Positions 25,954 through 39,252 are shown, counted from the first letter of the stretch. The stretch: DNA of 64,000 bases from an uncultured Pseudomonadota bacterium (GCA_903884235.1 CAISEB010000030.1:1-64000); one strand, 5' to 3'. A program made the numbers and translations. Notes: generated from the sequence alone by a model not told the origin.

Positions 25954-27645
25954 ATGCGGATCCTGCTGCTCGCGCACGCGTTCAACGGCCTCACGCAGCG
26001 GCTGTGGTGCGCGCTCGGCGAGCGCGGCCACGAGCTCAGCCTCGAGCTCGACATCGGCGACGAGGTCACGCGCGAGGCGGTCGCCCTGTTCGCTCCGGAT
26101 CTGGTCATCGCGCCGTACCTGCGGCGCGCCTTGCCCGAGGATGTCTGGCGGCGCGTGCCCTGTCTCGTCGTGCATCCGGGCCCGCCGGGCGACCGCGGGC
26201 CGGCGGCGCTCGACTGGGCGATCCTCGAGCGGCGGGCATGCTGGGGCGTCACGGTGCTGCAGGCGGACGGGCAGTTCGACGCCGGGCCGGTGCATGCGAG
26301 CGCGACGTTCCCCATGCGGGAGGCCAGCAAGGCGAGCCTCTACCGCGACGAAGTCGCCACGTCCGCCGTCCGGGCGGTCCTCGAGGCCGTTGCGCGGCTC
26401 GAGACGCGCCAGCCGCCGCCGGCCGCGGGGCCGGCGCCGGCGCCGGGCGTCGGCTGGCGGGGCGTGCTGGCGAAGCGGGACCGCGCCGTGGACTGGGCGC
26501 GGCACGGCACCGACGAAGTGCTGCGGCGCCTGCGCTCGGGTGATTCCGCACCGGGCGTCCTCGACAGCATCCTCGGCATCCCGGCCTTTCTCTACGACGC
26601 GCACGCAGGCCCGCGCCTCGAGCGCGCCCGCCCCGGGGAGTGGATCTGTCGCTCGCCCGGCGCGTTGCTGCGGGCGACCGTCGATGGCAGCGTGTGGATC
26701 GGCCATGCGCGGCGGGACGAGGCAGGCGCGTTCAAGCTGCCGGTGCCGCTCGCGTGCCCCGAATCCGCTGCGCTCGCCGAATTGTCGTCGCAGCCGGTCG
26801 CGGTCCGCTCGAGCGTGCCCGATCCGATTGCATACCGCGAGGAGGGGGCAGTCGGCTTCCTGCGGTTCGCGTTCTACAACGGCGCGATGTCCACCGGCGA
26901 CTGCCGCGGACTCGCCGCGGCCCTTGGCGCGGCGGCGGCCCGGCCGACCCGCGTGCTGGTGCTCGAGGGTGGACGCGAGTTCTGGTCCAACGGCATCCAT
27001 CTCAATGTCATCGAGGCGGCGGCGAGCCCGGCGGACGAGTCGTGGCGCAACATCGAGGCGATCGACGACGTCGCCGAGGCCATCGTGCGCATGAGCGGCA
27101 AGCTGACGGTCGCTGCGGTGGGCGGCAACGCCGGCGCCGGTGGCGCGTTCCTCGCGCTCGCGGCCGACCGCGTGTGGGTGCGTCCGGGCGTCGTACTCAA
27201 TCTCCACTACCGCAACATGGGCAACCTGTACGGCTCGGAGCTCTGGACGTACACGTTGCCGCGGCGCGTCGGGACGGGCGCCGACGCGCTCATGCGGGCG
27301 CGCCAGCCGCTGCTCGGCAGCCAGGCGCTCGCGCGCGGCCTCGCGGACGCGGCGTTCGGGAGTTCGTTCGAGGAGTTCAGCGCGGAGGTTGCCTCGCGCG
27401 CCCATGCCATCGCCAGCTCAGCGGACTTCGAGCGACGGCTCGCGGAGCGCGATGCGCGCCGTGCGGCGGATGAACGCGTGCGGCCGTTGTCGGCCTATCG
27501 CGCCGCGGAACTGGCCGAGATGCGTCGCAGCTTCTACGGCTTCGACACGAGCTACCACGTCGCGCGCCACCGCTTCGTGCACAAGGCGCCGCACTCCTGG
27601 ACGCCGCGGCATCTCGCACGGCACCGCGGCACAGCGCCGGGCTGA
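25954..27645 (+). CDS. hypX: HypX/HoxX, CO-ligand synthase
   Basis: 563 aa. The N-terminal domain resembles formyl-THF hydrolases/formyltransferases and carries the HoxX tract HPGPPGDRGPAALDW near residue 70. The C-terminal domain is enoyl-CoA-hydratase-like, with GNAGAGGAFLALAAD near residue 390. Family studies show HypX converts formyl-THF to CO for the active site under oxic conditions. Its presence here, 6 bases after hypE, supports hydrogenase assembly in air. It ends 3 bases from the convergent slyD-like gene. Confidence 0.95.
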   Translation: MRILLLAHAFNGLTQRLWCALGERGHELSLELDIGDEVTREAVALFAPDLVIAPYLRRALPEDVWRRVPCLVVHPGPPGDRGPAALDWAILERRACWGVTVLQADGQFDAGPVHASATFPMREASKASLYRDEVATSAVRAVLEAVARLETRQPPPAAGPAPAPGVGWRGVLAKRDRAVDWARHGTDEVLRRLRSGDSAPGVLDSILGIPAFLYDAHAGPRLERARPGEWICRSPGALLRATVDGSVWIGHARRDEAGAFKLPVPLACPESAALAELSSQPVAVRSSVPDPIAYREEGAVGFLRFAFYNGAMSTGDCRGLAAALGAAAARPTRVLVLEGGREFWSNGIHLNVIEAAASPADESWRNIEAIDDVAEAIVRMSGKLTVAAVGGNAGAGGAFLALAADRVWVRPGVVLNLHYRNMGNLYGSELWTYTLPRRVGTGADALMRARQPLLGSQALARGLADAAFGSSFEEFSAEVASRAHAIASSADFERRLAERDARRAADERVRPLSAYRAAELAEMRRSFYGFDTSYHVARHRFVHKAPHSWTPRHLARHRGTAPG

Positions 27646-27648
27646 GGC

Positions 27649-28128
27649 TCAGTGGTGGTGGCCGCCCGGGCCGTGCACGTGGCCGTGCGCCAGCTCTTCC
27701 TCGGTCGCGGTGCGCACCTCGGTGATCTCGACCGCGAAGTGCAGCGCCTGCCCGGCGAGCGGGTGGTTGCCATCGACGGTGACCATGTCGCCGGCCACGC
27801 GCGTGACCACGACCTGGCGCTGGCCCTGCTCGGTCTGCGCGGTGAAGCGCATGCCGGGCTTCACGTCGGTGCCGCCGAAGTGGCGGCGCGGGACCTGCTG
27901 GATCAGCCCCGGCTCATGGGCGCCATAGGCCTTCTCCGCCGGGATCGACACGTCGAGCTTGTCGCCCACTCCGCGCCCTTCGAGGGCCTCCTCGAGGCCG
28001 GGGATGATGTTGCCACCGCCCTGGATGTAGGCGAGCGGTTCCCCGCCGTCCGAACTGTCCAGCACCTCACCAGCGTCGTTCTTCAGCGTGTAGTGGATTG
28101 CGACGACGGCATCACGGACGACTTGCAT
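27649..28128 (-). CDS. slyD: SlyD-like FKBP prolyl isomerase with His tail
   Basis: 159 aa. An FKBP domain (VAIHYTLKNDAGEVLDSS, IPGLEEALEGRGVGDK) with the insert-in-flap domain (PRRHFGG to QVVVTRVAGDMVTVDGNHPLAG), then a short His-rich end HGHVHGPGGHHH. E. coli SlyD binds nickel through such a tail and works with HypB. Convergent placement 3 bases from hypX fits a nickel-supply role, though SlyD also acts as a general folding helper. Confidence 0.9.
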   Translation of the reverse strand: MQVVRDAVVAIHYTLKNDAGEVLDSSDGGEPLAYIQGGGNIIPGLEEALEGRGVGDKLDVSIPAEKAYGAHEPGLIQQVPRRHFGGTDVKPGMRFTAQTEQGQRQVVVTRVAGDMVTVDGNHPLAGQALHFAVEITEVRTATEEELAHGHVHGPGGHHH

Positions 28129-28238
28129 GGCGGGGCCTCAGGACGGGGATGGCGCATTGTACCGCGTTGCCAGAGCGCTGGTGGCACCCGGTGGTGGACC
28201 CGGTACCCCCCGAGGCACAATGCCCCCCGGAGGACCCC

Positions 28239-28715
28239 GTGACCCACCAAACCGCCGACTTGCTCGATGCCCATCCTTCGCTCGAGGCCTGCGACGCGGG
28301 CCTAGCGCACTACGGCGGGCTGCGCCGCTTCGCCGGGCGGGCCGTGACCGTGCGCACATTCGAGGACAACAGCCTCGTCCGGGAGATCGTCCGCACGCCG
28401 GGGGAGGGCCGGGTGCTCGTGGTCGCAGGCGGCGGCTCGCGCCGCTGCGCGCTGCTCGGCGACCTGCTCGCCGCGAGCGCGGTGGCCAACGGCTGGTCCG
28501 GCGTCATCGTGGACGGCTGCATCCGGGACTGCGCGGCAATCGCCGCCCTGCCGCTCGGCGTCATGGCGCTCGGCGTCCAGCCGCGGCGCAGCGACCGGCA
28601 CGGCCAGGGCGTCCGCGACGTGGCCATCGAGATCCTCGGTGCCCGCGTCGCGCCCGGCGACCACGTCTATGCCGACGAGGACGGCGTCGTGTTCGCGAAG
28701 GGTCCGGTGCCCTGA
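28239..28715 (+). CDS. RraA-family protein, possible oxo-acid aldolase
   Basis: 158 aa; GTG 28239 with GGAGG upstream. Signatures are VLVVAGGGSRRCALLGDLLA and VDGCIRDCAAI. E. coli RraA, an RNase E inhibitor, has Gln where this protein has the Arg-Asp pair of metal-dependent 4-hydroxy-4-methyl-2-oxoglutarate/CHA aldolases. Catalytic activity is therefore possible and the RNase E role is not certain. It is divergent from slyD and convergent with acs (26 bases). Confidence 0.85.
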   Translation: MTHQTADLLDAHPSLEACDAGLAHYGGLRRFAGRAVTVRTFEDNSLVREIVRTPGEGRVLVVAGGGSRRCALLGDLLAASAVANGWSGVIVDGCIRDCAAIAALPLGVMALGVQPRRSDRHGQGVRDVAIEILGARVAPGDHVYADEDGVVFAKGPVP

Positions 28716-28741
28716 TCCGCCGCGCCGGCCTCGCCGCGCGC

Positions 28742-30685
<1,944 letters not shown>

Positions 30686-30868
30686 CGGACTTCCCCCAAG
30701 ATCGGGCCGCGTTGACCCATGCCCCGCTGGCGCCATCCTCGCTCTGCCAGAGGCAGCCGGCGCCGGACCTTCGACGTTGGTCGTCGGCGCTCTCCGTGAC
30801 GACCACGGTCTAAGTTACATGCGTTGGCGGTCGCGCGCAGCATCTGGCCACCATCCTGGCAATTGGTT

Positions 30869-32017
30869 ATGAAAAATGCCGAGATCTCAAGACGCATTAT
30901 CCGCGGTGGCGCCACGCCGGCGATCGCGATAGGGATTGCCGCCGTCGTTCCGGCGCAGCTCGTCGACGCCCCAGGGCCGGTGCGCCAGGGGCGGATGGCT
31001 GATCTCGAAAGGCAGGTGCAGCCGTTGCCTGGCGAGCGCCAGGCTGCACCGTCGTTGGCCCCGCACCTGGGCGCCGTCCGCATCCCCGGCAGGCGAGCGT
31101 CACGGCCAGCACGGCACCCGGCCTGCGCTTCGTCGCATCGCGGTTCATCGGGACCGAGAGGAAGTCCAAGGAGACCCGGGGCCGGAGCGTGGTCGTATGG
31201 CCTTCCGGACGCGTCGCCGCACGGTGCCGATCAGGACTCGAGCCGATTCGAGTTCGACCTCTGCGGCCCCGGGATGACCGACGCGCGCCGCGGGCATGCG
31301 CACGGCGTGCCGCGGCGCCACGTCCCGGATGGACCGCTCCATCGGGACGACAGAGGGCTCCGTGCGCGTGTGTCCGCCGCCGTCGAGTTGCAATCACCAG
31401 TGCCCATTCTCGCTTGAGAACCGCCAGGCGGCGCCGACGACGCACGGCGACGGCACTCGCGCCCGGGGCACCGGCGGACCGATGCCGGACGTCACGGGCC
31501 GCGACACCCGGATCCGGCCTGGGGCTGCCGCTCGGTCGTCCCGAAGGTCCTGCGCCTGCGGCGCAGCCGGGTCGGTCCCCTGGCCGAGGGCGCGACGCTG
31601 GTGCTCGCGGCGATGTTTCTCGGAGAGATCCCGTTGGGTTCCGACGACTTCACCTCGCGCGGAACCGAGTTGATCTCAATTGTTGCAGGAGCTGGATTTC
31701 GCCAACGAACCCGTCGTGGATGCATCGGGCAGGGGAAGGCCATCAACGCCACGACGGCGTTCCTCCAGTACCGACAGGTCCGGACCAGCCTGCTGCGCGG
31801 GACGTTCGGACATTCCGCCGCGCGCGACTCGAACGCACCGTCCCGGACCGCCAGCGCCGCCATCGGGGAGAGTTCCAGCTGGACGGCAAATCTGTTCTAC
31901 TCGGCACTCGCGAAGCTCGATATCCGTGCCGAATACCAGCATGCGTCGCGCAGGTTCGTAAGCGGGGTGAGCACGGACCTGTCGCGACTCGGGTTGACCG
32001 TCGAGAACTCGTTCTGA
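30869..32017 (+). pseudogene. Degenerate DcaP-like outer-membrane porin
   Basis: Pieces of a DcaP-type porin lie in the right order but in different frames. They are a start with signal-like sequence and DLERQVQ (from 30869), RIPG near 31080, SSRFEFDLCGPG near 31240, a RRGHAHG piece near 31290, SLENRQAAPTT near 31415, PDVTGR near 31485, DPAWG..VVPKVLRLRR near 31510, and an intact C-terminal stretch of about 130 codons (31601-32017) with SSWTANLFYSALAKLDI and final strand LGLTVENSF. At least several frameshifts and one in-frame stop are required. It lies between acs and the acetate-uptake operon. Confidence 0.7.
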
Positions 32018-32054
32018 ACTGAAATATGAGAGCTGATGCGCGAGGGGGACCGAC

Positions 32055-32381
32055 ATGACGACTTCAGGATCGAATGTGTGGGCGGACGTAATCGCCGATC
32101 CGCGATTCCAGGCGCTCCATCGCAGGAAGACGACCTTCCTGTGGGGGCTGATGGCCGTCTCGGTCATCTACTACTTCCTGCTTCCGATTGGCGCCGCGTA
32201 CTACCAGGACCTGTTCAAGATCCGCGTCTGGGGCGTGATCAACGTCGGCCTGCTGTTCGCGCTCAGCGAGTTCGTGGTCGCGTGGGCGATCGCCCTCTAT
32301 TACTCGCGAGTCGCGAGCAACGAGTTCGACCGCCTTGCGCGGGAGATCGCGGCCGACTACGCCGATCGGGCGGGGGTCTGA
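32055..32381 (+). CDS. DUF485 (YjcH-type) membrane protein
   Basis: 108 aa with two hydrophobic helices (about residues 30-50 and 60-85) and the DUF485 tract FQALHRRKTTF. YjcH-type proteins are encoded just upstream of actP in many proteobacteria; here 4 bases separate them. Exact function is unknown; it is presumed to be a partner of the symporter. GGGGGACC precedes ATG 32055. Confidence 0.93.
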   Translation: MTTSGSNVWADVIADPRFQALHRRKTTFLWGLMAVSVIYYFLLPIGAAYYQDLFKIRVWGVINVGLLFALSEFVVAWAIALYYSRVASNEFDRLAREIAADYADRAGV

Positions 32382-32385
32382 TCCC

Positions 32386-34296
<1,911 letters not shown>

Positions 34297-34314
34297 CGTC
34301 CTGCCGGCCGGGCG

Positions 34315-36195
34315 ATGACCGCGCCGACGCTGATCGTGGAGGCCACGATCCGCTTCCTGCGCGGGCATGAGCCTTTCGTACGGATGGCGCGCGCCGCGCT
34401 CGAGACGCTCGCGGCACGCGCCGAACTGACGTATCACCCGGCCGGCAGCGCGATCGCGGGCCCGGACTCCACGGACGGGGCGTTCTACATCCTGCAGCAG
34501 GGGCACGCCGCCGCGCGCAGCGGCGGCGACGGCGAGTCGATCGCGCTACTCGGACCCGGTGAATGCTTCCCGCTGGCGACGGATCCCACATCGCCGCCAG
34601 TGGCCACCTACACCGCGACCGAGGACGCCTTCTGCTACCGACTCGCGGCGGTCGATGCGGCGGGGCTGCGCGCGCAGTCGCCACCGTTCGCGGAGTTCTG
34701 CACGCAGTCTCGGGTGGCGCTGCTGCGGCAGTCGCTCGGCAGGGCGCGCGGCGAATTCGGGTCCCGCATCCTCGAGCAGCAGGCACTCCTGCAGCCCGTC
34801 GGCTCCTTCGTGCGCCGGGCTCCGGTGGCTTGCGGAAGTTCGACGCCGCTGCGCGAGGCGCTGCAGTCGATGGCGGAGGCCGGCATCGGCACGATCGCGA
34901 TCACCGGCCCTACGGGCGCGCCGATCGGGATCTTCACGCTGACGGATCTGATGGAGCGCGTCGTGGTGCGCGACCTGTCGCTCGCGACTGCGATCGGCGA
35001 GGTGATGACGCCGCGGCCGGGGGTCATCGCCAGCGATGCCAGCGCCGAGGAGGCGCTGGCGATGATGGTCGAAAACGGCTATCACCAACTCCTGCTGGTC
35101 GACGGCGGGCGGCTCACCGGAGTCGTGAGCGAGCGCGACCTGTTCGCTCTGCAGCGCGTGTCGACGCGCCACGTACTGAGCGCGGTTCGGCGTGCTGGCG
35201 ACCGGAACGCACTGCGCCGCGCAGCGGCGGACACGGCGTCGCTCGGCGACAACCTGGTTGCACAGGGACTGTCCGCCGAGTCGCTGACCCGGACGATCGC
35301 GGCCCTGCGCGACGCGATCACCGCGCGCACGCTGGCGCTCGTCGCCTCGTCGCACCAGCTCGACGGCGTCGCCTGGTGCTGGCTTGCGCTCGGCAGCGAG
35401 GGACGTGCGGAGCAGACCATCGTGTCCGACCAGGACAACGCGCTGCTGTTCGACCCGCAGCACTATCCCGCGGTCGAGGCGCGTCACCGGCTGCTCGGGT
35501 TTGCCGGGGAGGTCAACGATGCGCTGGCGGAGGTGGGCTTCCCGCCATGCCCGGGTGGGGTGATGGCGGGCAACCCGGACTACTGCCTGACCGCAGGCGA
35601 ATGGCGCGAGCGCTTCGGGGGCTGGCTGCGGGAGCCGACGGCCGAGGCGCTCCTCGGCGCAACCATCCTGTTCGACTTCCGGGCGATCGGTGGCGACGCG
35701 TCGCTCGCGCTGGCGCTGCGCGACTGGCTCGGTGGCATGACGCCGGCGAGTCCCCTGTTCCTGCGCCTGCTGACCGCGAACGCGCTGTCGGTCGCGCCGC
35801 CGCTCGGCGTCGTGCGCACCTTCGTGACGGCGGATGGACCAGGCCGTGATCAGATCGACCTCAAGACCCGCGGCACGCGCCTGTTTGTCGATGCGGCCCG
35901 CGTTCTTGCGCTGGGTGCCGGGATCGCCGAGACCGGGACGGCGGCGCGGATCAGGATCGCCGGTCGCCGGCTCGGTCTCGAGGAACGCGATACGGCTGCG
36001 TTCGTCGACTCCTTCCAGTACCTGCAGCTGCTGCGCCTGCGCACGCAGCGCGGCGGGTTCGACGGCACGACCGCCGGGTTCGTGAACGTGGTCGATCCGG
36101 CGCAGCTGAACGAGCTCGACCGCAGAATGCTGCAGGAGGCGCTCCGTCAGGCCCGCGCGCTACAGGGGATCTGCGCTCGGTCCTACGCGCCGTGA
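34315..36195 (+). CDS. Cyclic-nucleotide/CBS/DUF294 nucleotidyltransferase-like protein
   Basis: 626 aa, cytoplasmic. Order: cNMP-binding-like domain (about 10-135), two CBS domains (about 165-285), DUF294 with GSEGRAEQTIVSDQDNAL (near 360) matching a GlnD-like nucleotidyltransferase motif, and a C-terminal DUF294 helical domain. Such proteins commonly accompany actP and a DnaQ-like gene, as here, and probably couple nucleotide signals to acetate uptake. The modified substrate is unknown. Confidence 0.88.
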   Translation: MTAPTLIVEATIRFLRGHEPFVRMARAALETLAARAELTYHPAGSAIAGPDSTDGAFYILQQGHAAARSGGDGESIALLGPGECFPLATDPTSPPVATYTATEDAFCYRLAAVDAAGLRAQSPPFAEFCTQSRVALLRQSLGRARGEFGSRILEQQALLQPVGSFVRRAPVACGSSTPLREALQSMAEAGIGTIAITGPTGAPIGIFTLTDLMERVVVRDLSLATAIGEVMTPRPGVIASDASAEEALAMMVENGYHQLLLVDGGRLTGVVSERDLFALQRVSTRHVLSAVRRAGDRNALRRAAADTASLGDNLVAQGLSAESLTRTIAALRDAITARTLALVASSHQLDGVAWCWLALGSEGRAEQTIVSDQDNALLFDPQHYPAVEARHRLLGFAGEVNDALAEVGFPPCPGGVMAGNPDYCLTAGEWRERFGGWLREPTAEALLGATILFDFRAIGGDASLALALRDWLGGMTPASPLFLRLLTANALSVAPPLGVVRTFVTADGPGRDQIDLKTRGTRLFVDAARVLALGAGIAETGTAARIRIAGRRLGLEERDTAAFVDSFQYLQLLRLRTQRGGFDGTTAGFVNVVDPAQLNELDRRMLQEALRQARALQGICARSYAP

Positions 36196-36890
36196 CGCGC
36201 GTGAACCGCGTGCCGCTCGGCCCCGCAGAGCGCGATCGCCTCGCCCGCCTCGGACCGCTTCCCGGACTGTTTGCGCGGCGGCGTGCCGCGCGTGAATCCC
36301 TGAGTCAGGCGCGGATGGTGGTGCTGGATCTCGAAACCACCGGACCGCGCCGCGACCGCGACCGCGTCGTCGCGATCGGCGCTGTCGCGGTCGTGGGGCG
36401 CGCGCTCGCGCATCGCGACGCCTACTCGTCGGTGCTTCGGCAAACGGTCGCGAGTACGCCCGAGAATATCCTCGTGCATCGCATCGGTGCGCAACGCCAG
36501 CTCGGCGGCGACGATCCCGCCGATGCGCTGCTGTCCTGGCTGGAATACCAGGACGGCGCGATCACCTTTGCGTTTCGTGCGGAGTTCGACGGCGCCGTTC
36601 TCGAGCGCGAGCTGGAGTTGGTGCTCGGCGCGCGGCGCGCCGTGCCGCTGCTCGACCTCGCGGCCCTGCTGCCCGAGCTGTTCCCCGGGACTTCGCACGA
36701 CACGCTCGACGCGTGGTCGGCGCATTTTCGGATCACGCCGGTCGCCCGCCACGATGCGCTCGGCGATGCCTATGCGACCGCGCAATTGCTGCTGATCGTG
36801 ATCGCCGCCGCGGAGCGGGCCGGCGCGCGCACGGTCGCCGATCTTGCGGCACTCGAGCACACTCAGCGCTGGATGGGACGGCACCGGTAG
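36192..36890 (+). CDS. DnaQ-like 3'-5' exonuclease
   Basis: 232 aa, GTG 36192 overlapping the previous stop. DEDDh-type motifs: DLETTG (exo I, near residue 45), the central DLAALLPELF region with HDTLDAW, and HDALGDAYATAQLL (exo III). It is similar to DNA polymerase III epsilon but encoded in the actP operon; members with this context are not the replicative proofreader. Substrate unknown. Confidence 0.85.
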   Translation: MTRVNRVPLGPAERDRLARLGPLPGLFARRRAARESLSQARMVVLDLETTGPRRDRDRVVAIGAVAVVGRALAHRDAYSSVLRQTVASTPENILVHRIGAQRQLGGDDPADALLSWLEYQDGAITFAFRAEFDGAVLERELELVLGARRAVPLLDLAALLPELFPGTSHDTLDAWSAHFRITPVARHDALGDAYATAQLLLIVIAAAERAGARTVADLAALEHTQRWMGRHR

Positions 36891-36975
36891 GACGGGTGTC
36901 GCCGGCGGCCGGCACGGATCCGGGCGGGCCGATCGGTTCGTCGCGATCATCGCGCCGGCCGGTGCTGACGGGGCT

Positions 36976-37617
36976 TCACGGCTGCGCCGCGTCCGGGGTC
37001 TCCGGTACGGAGCTGCGCGGACGATCGGGATTGCCGCGATCATCGAATAGGTGGCCGTTGGCCTCCGGCAGCGTGCCGACCGCGCAGGCGAAGAAGCCGA
37101 GCCCGAGCACGCAGCGCTTGCCGAGCCGCACGAAGGGCAGGCCTCCCGAGAACTCCACCGCGCGTGGTTCACGCCCCCACCCGAACCCGGGTCGGCGTGG
37201 CGTGCAGCGTGGCCTCATTGCGCCGGGCCGGTCCGTGTCCTCGCAGTCGGTGCGCGGTGCGGCCTCGGTGCGCGGCGCCGCACGCGCGACCCGCTCGGCC
37301 TCCCGCGCCCAGTCGACCGGCGACGGCGATTCGGGCGGCGCTGCGATCGCGGCTGGCGCGCCTGGCGCACCGGGGGGTGCGAGCGCAAGCCGGCGCGCCG
37401 GCGGCGGCGACACCGGCGTGCGGAGCCGCTGCGGCGGCGGGGCGCGGGTCACTGCGGGCAGCCAGAGGATCTCGAGGCGCTCGTCGGCGGCGATCGGTGC
37501 GACGTCGCGCGGGACGACCTGCTCCCGAAGTACGGCGGCGAGCAGCAGCGCGTGCAGCGTCACCACCGTCGCCCGGGCCGTCCCGATCCGACGCGCCTGT
37601 CTCCTCGTCGCTGGCAT
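36976..37617 (-). CDS. TonB-like hypothetical membrane protein
   Basis: 213 aa. One N-terminal membrane helix (about 16-30), a Pro/Ala-rich middle of about 80 residues as in TonB-like spacers, then a compact end with FGWGREPRAVEF, GKRCVLGLGFFACAVG and NGHLF. This resembles uncharacterised single-pass proteins seen in xanthomonad relatives; I recall the pattern but cannot name the family. Function unknown. It lies between convergent dnaQ-like and co-directional dacB genes. Confidence 0.65.
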   Translation of the reverse strand: MPATRRQARRIGTARATVVTLHALLLAAVLREQVVPRDVAPIAADERLEILWLPAVTRAPPPQRLRTPVSPPPARRLALAPPGAPGAPAAIAAPPESPSPVDWAREAERVARAAPRTEAAPRTDCEDTDRPGAMRPRCTPRRPGFGWGREPRAVEFSGGLPFVRLGKRCVLGLGFFACAVGTLPEANGHLFDDRGNPDRPRSSVPETPDAAQP

Positions 37618-37774
37618 GCATCCCCGCGCGGTGGGCCCGTCCCGATGAGACCGGGGCTCCGCCGTGGGGTTCCGTCGTCCGGCGCTTGTGCCGCGTGCGC
37701 GGTGCGAAACCCTGCGGCGGCGAAAGGCGCCCGGGGTTCACCATCCTGTGCCGCGAGGCGGCATCCGCACGGGC

Positions 37775-39190
37775 CTAGCGGTCGACCGCCCAGCGAACGA
37801 TGGTGTCGATGACCGCCTCGCCGCCGCCGAATTCGGCACCCGGGTGGTTGATCATCACGACGACGCTGAGCTGGCGGCCGGAGCGCGCCGTCACCCAGCC
37901 GGCGATCGCGCCCGCCTCTGCGAGGTGGCCGGTCTTCATGCGGATCCGGCCTTCGCCGGCGAGGTCGACGAAGCGATGGTGCAGCGTGCCGTCCACGCCG
38001 CCGATCGGCACGGAGGCGGCGAGTTCCGGCCACCAGGGGCTCAGGCGTGCGTCATCGAGCACCGCTGCCATGCCGCCGGCCGAGATCCGGGCGCGGCGTG
38101 ACAGCCCCGAGCCATTGTCGAGCACGAGGCCCGGAACCCGGATGCCCTGCGAGGCGAGCCAGTCGGCGAGCGCGCGCTCGCCACCGGCAACCGTCGCGGG
38201 GGACTCGCCCCGTGCGGCCGCCAGCGTCAGCAGCAACGTCCGCGCCATCGCGTTGCTGCTGTGCTTGTTCACCAGCCGGATGACCTCGGCGAGTGGCAGG
38301 GATTCGAACTCGGCATACAGGTGCGCGTCGGTGGGCCGGCGCGCCTGGCGCAGCGTGCCGGTGATTTCGCCACCGAGCTCGCGCCAGTAGGTCAGGAACG
38401 TCCCGTAGGCGAAGTCCGGCGCGCGCATCAGCACCCGTTGCGCGTCTGCCGGGCAACCCGGTGCGACGCGTCCCTCGATCCGGATCCGGTCCGGGTCGCC
38501 GGACGGCGTGCTGAACCGCAGCGGCCGCAGCGCCTGCGCGCACGGGCCGGTGCCGACCTGCACCGCGTTGTCGACGACGAGATTGGCGAGTTCCGGATCG
38601 ACCCGCACCCGTGCGCGGCCGTGCTCGGCGACGACGTGGAATTCGGCGGTCTGCAGATTGACGAGCAGCGCATCCGGCAGGACGTTGTAGGTTCGCCAGC
38701 CGCGCCCGTCGAACTCGTCCGGGTCGGCGTCCTGCGACTCGTACAGCGACCGGTCGAGCACCAGATCGCCGTCGATGCGGCGCAGGCCCCGGTCGCGGAG
38801 TTCCTGGGCGAAGCGCCACCAGCGCTCGGCGCTCATCGCCGGGTCCCCGCCGCCCTCGATGACGAGGTCGCCCTGGAGCGTGCCGTCGACGACGGCAGCC
38901 GAGGTCCAGGCCCGGGTCCGCCACGTGAAAGCGGGCCCCAGGCGCGACAAGGCCGCGTAGGTCGTCAGCACCTTGATCGTCGAGGCGGGGGCGCGCGGGA
39001 CGTCCGGGTTGAGCTCCAGCAATGTCTCGCCCTTCGCCGGGTCGCGGACGACGATGCTGACGGCGCTGGCCGGGAAACCCTGGCTGTGCAGCACCTGCGC
39101 GATGCGGGGGGGCAGGTCGGCTCCATGGGCCGGCAGGCCCCCGGCGAGGAGCGCGATCAGTGCGAGAGTCGGGGCCCGGGGCGGTATCAT
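37775..39190 (-). CDS. dacB: D-Ala-D-Ala carboxypeptidase/endopeptidase (PBP4)
   Basis: Periplasmic peptidoglycan hydrolase of the S13 family. 471 aa with a signal peptide (about 1-22). The catalytic set is complete: ASTIK with the nucleophile Ser (near residue 67), SSN and KTGHLAEAG near the end. ATG 39190 is chosen because upstream residues are not signal-like. It is divergent from the DegP-like gene across 130 bases. Confidence 0.94.
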   Translation of the reverse strand: MIPPRAPTLALIALLAGGLPAHGADLPPRIAQVLHSQGFPASAVSIVVRDPAKGETLLELNPDVPRAPASTIKVLTTYAALSRLGPAFTWRTRAWTSAAVVDGTLQGDLVIEGGGDPAMSAERWWRFAQELRDRGLRRIDGDLVLDRSLYESQDADPDEFDGRGWRTYNVLPDALLVNLQTAEFHVVAEHGRARVRVDPELANLVVDNAVQVGTGPCAQALRPLRFSTPSGDPDRIRIEGRVAPGCPADAQRVLMRAPDFAYGTFLTYWRELGGEITGTLRQARRPTDAHLYAEFESLPLAEVIRLVNKHSSNAMARTLLLTLAAARGESPATVAGGERALADWLASQGIRVPGLVLDNGSGLSRRARISAGGMAAVLDDARLSPWWPELAASVPIGGVDGTLHHRFVDLAGEGRIRMKTGHLAEAGAIAGWVTARSGRQLSVVVMINHPGAEFGGGEAVIDTIVRWAVDR

Positions 39191-39252
39191 GCGCGACCAG
39201 TGTAGCGGTGGCCCGGGGAGGGCGGCTACCGGGCCGGAAGCGAACCGGCCGC

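Noticed and set aside
31601-32017. Independent 138-aa gene
   Set aside because: It reads as the C-terminal barrel strands of a DcaP porin without signal peptide or start context; better explained as part of the pseudogene.
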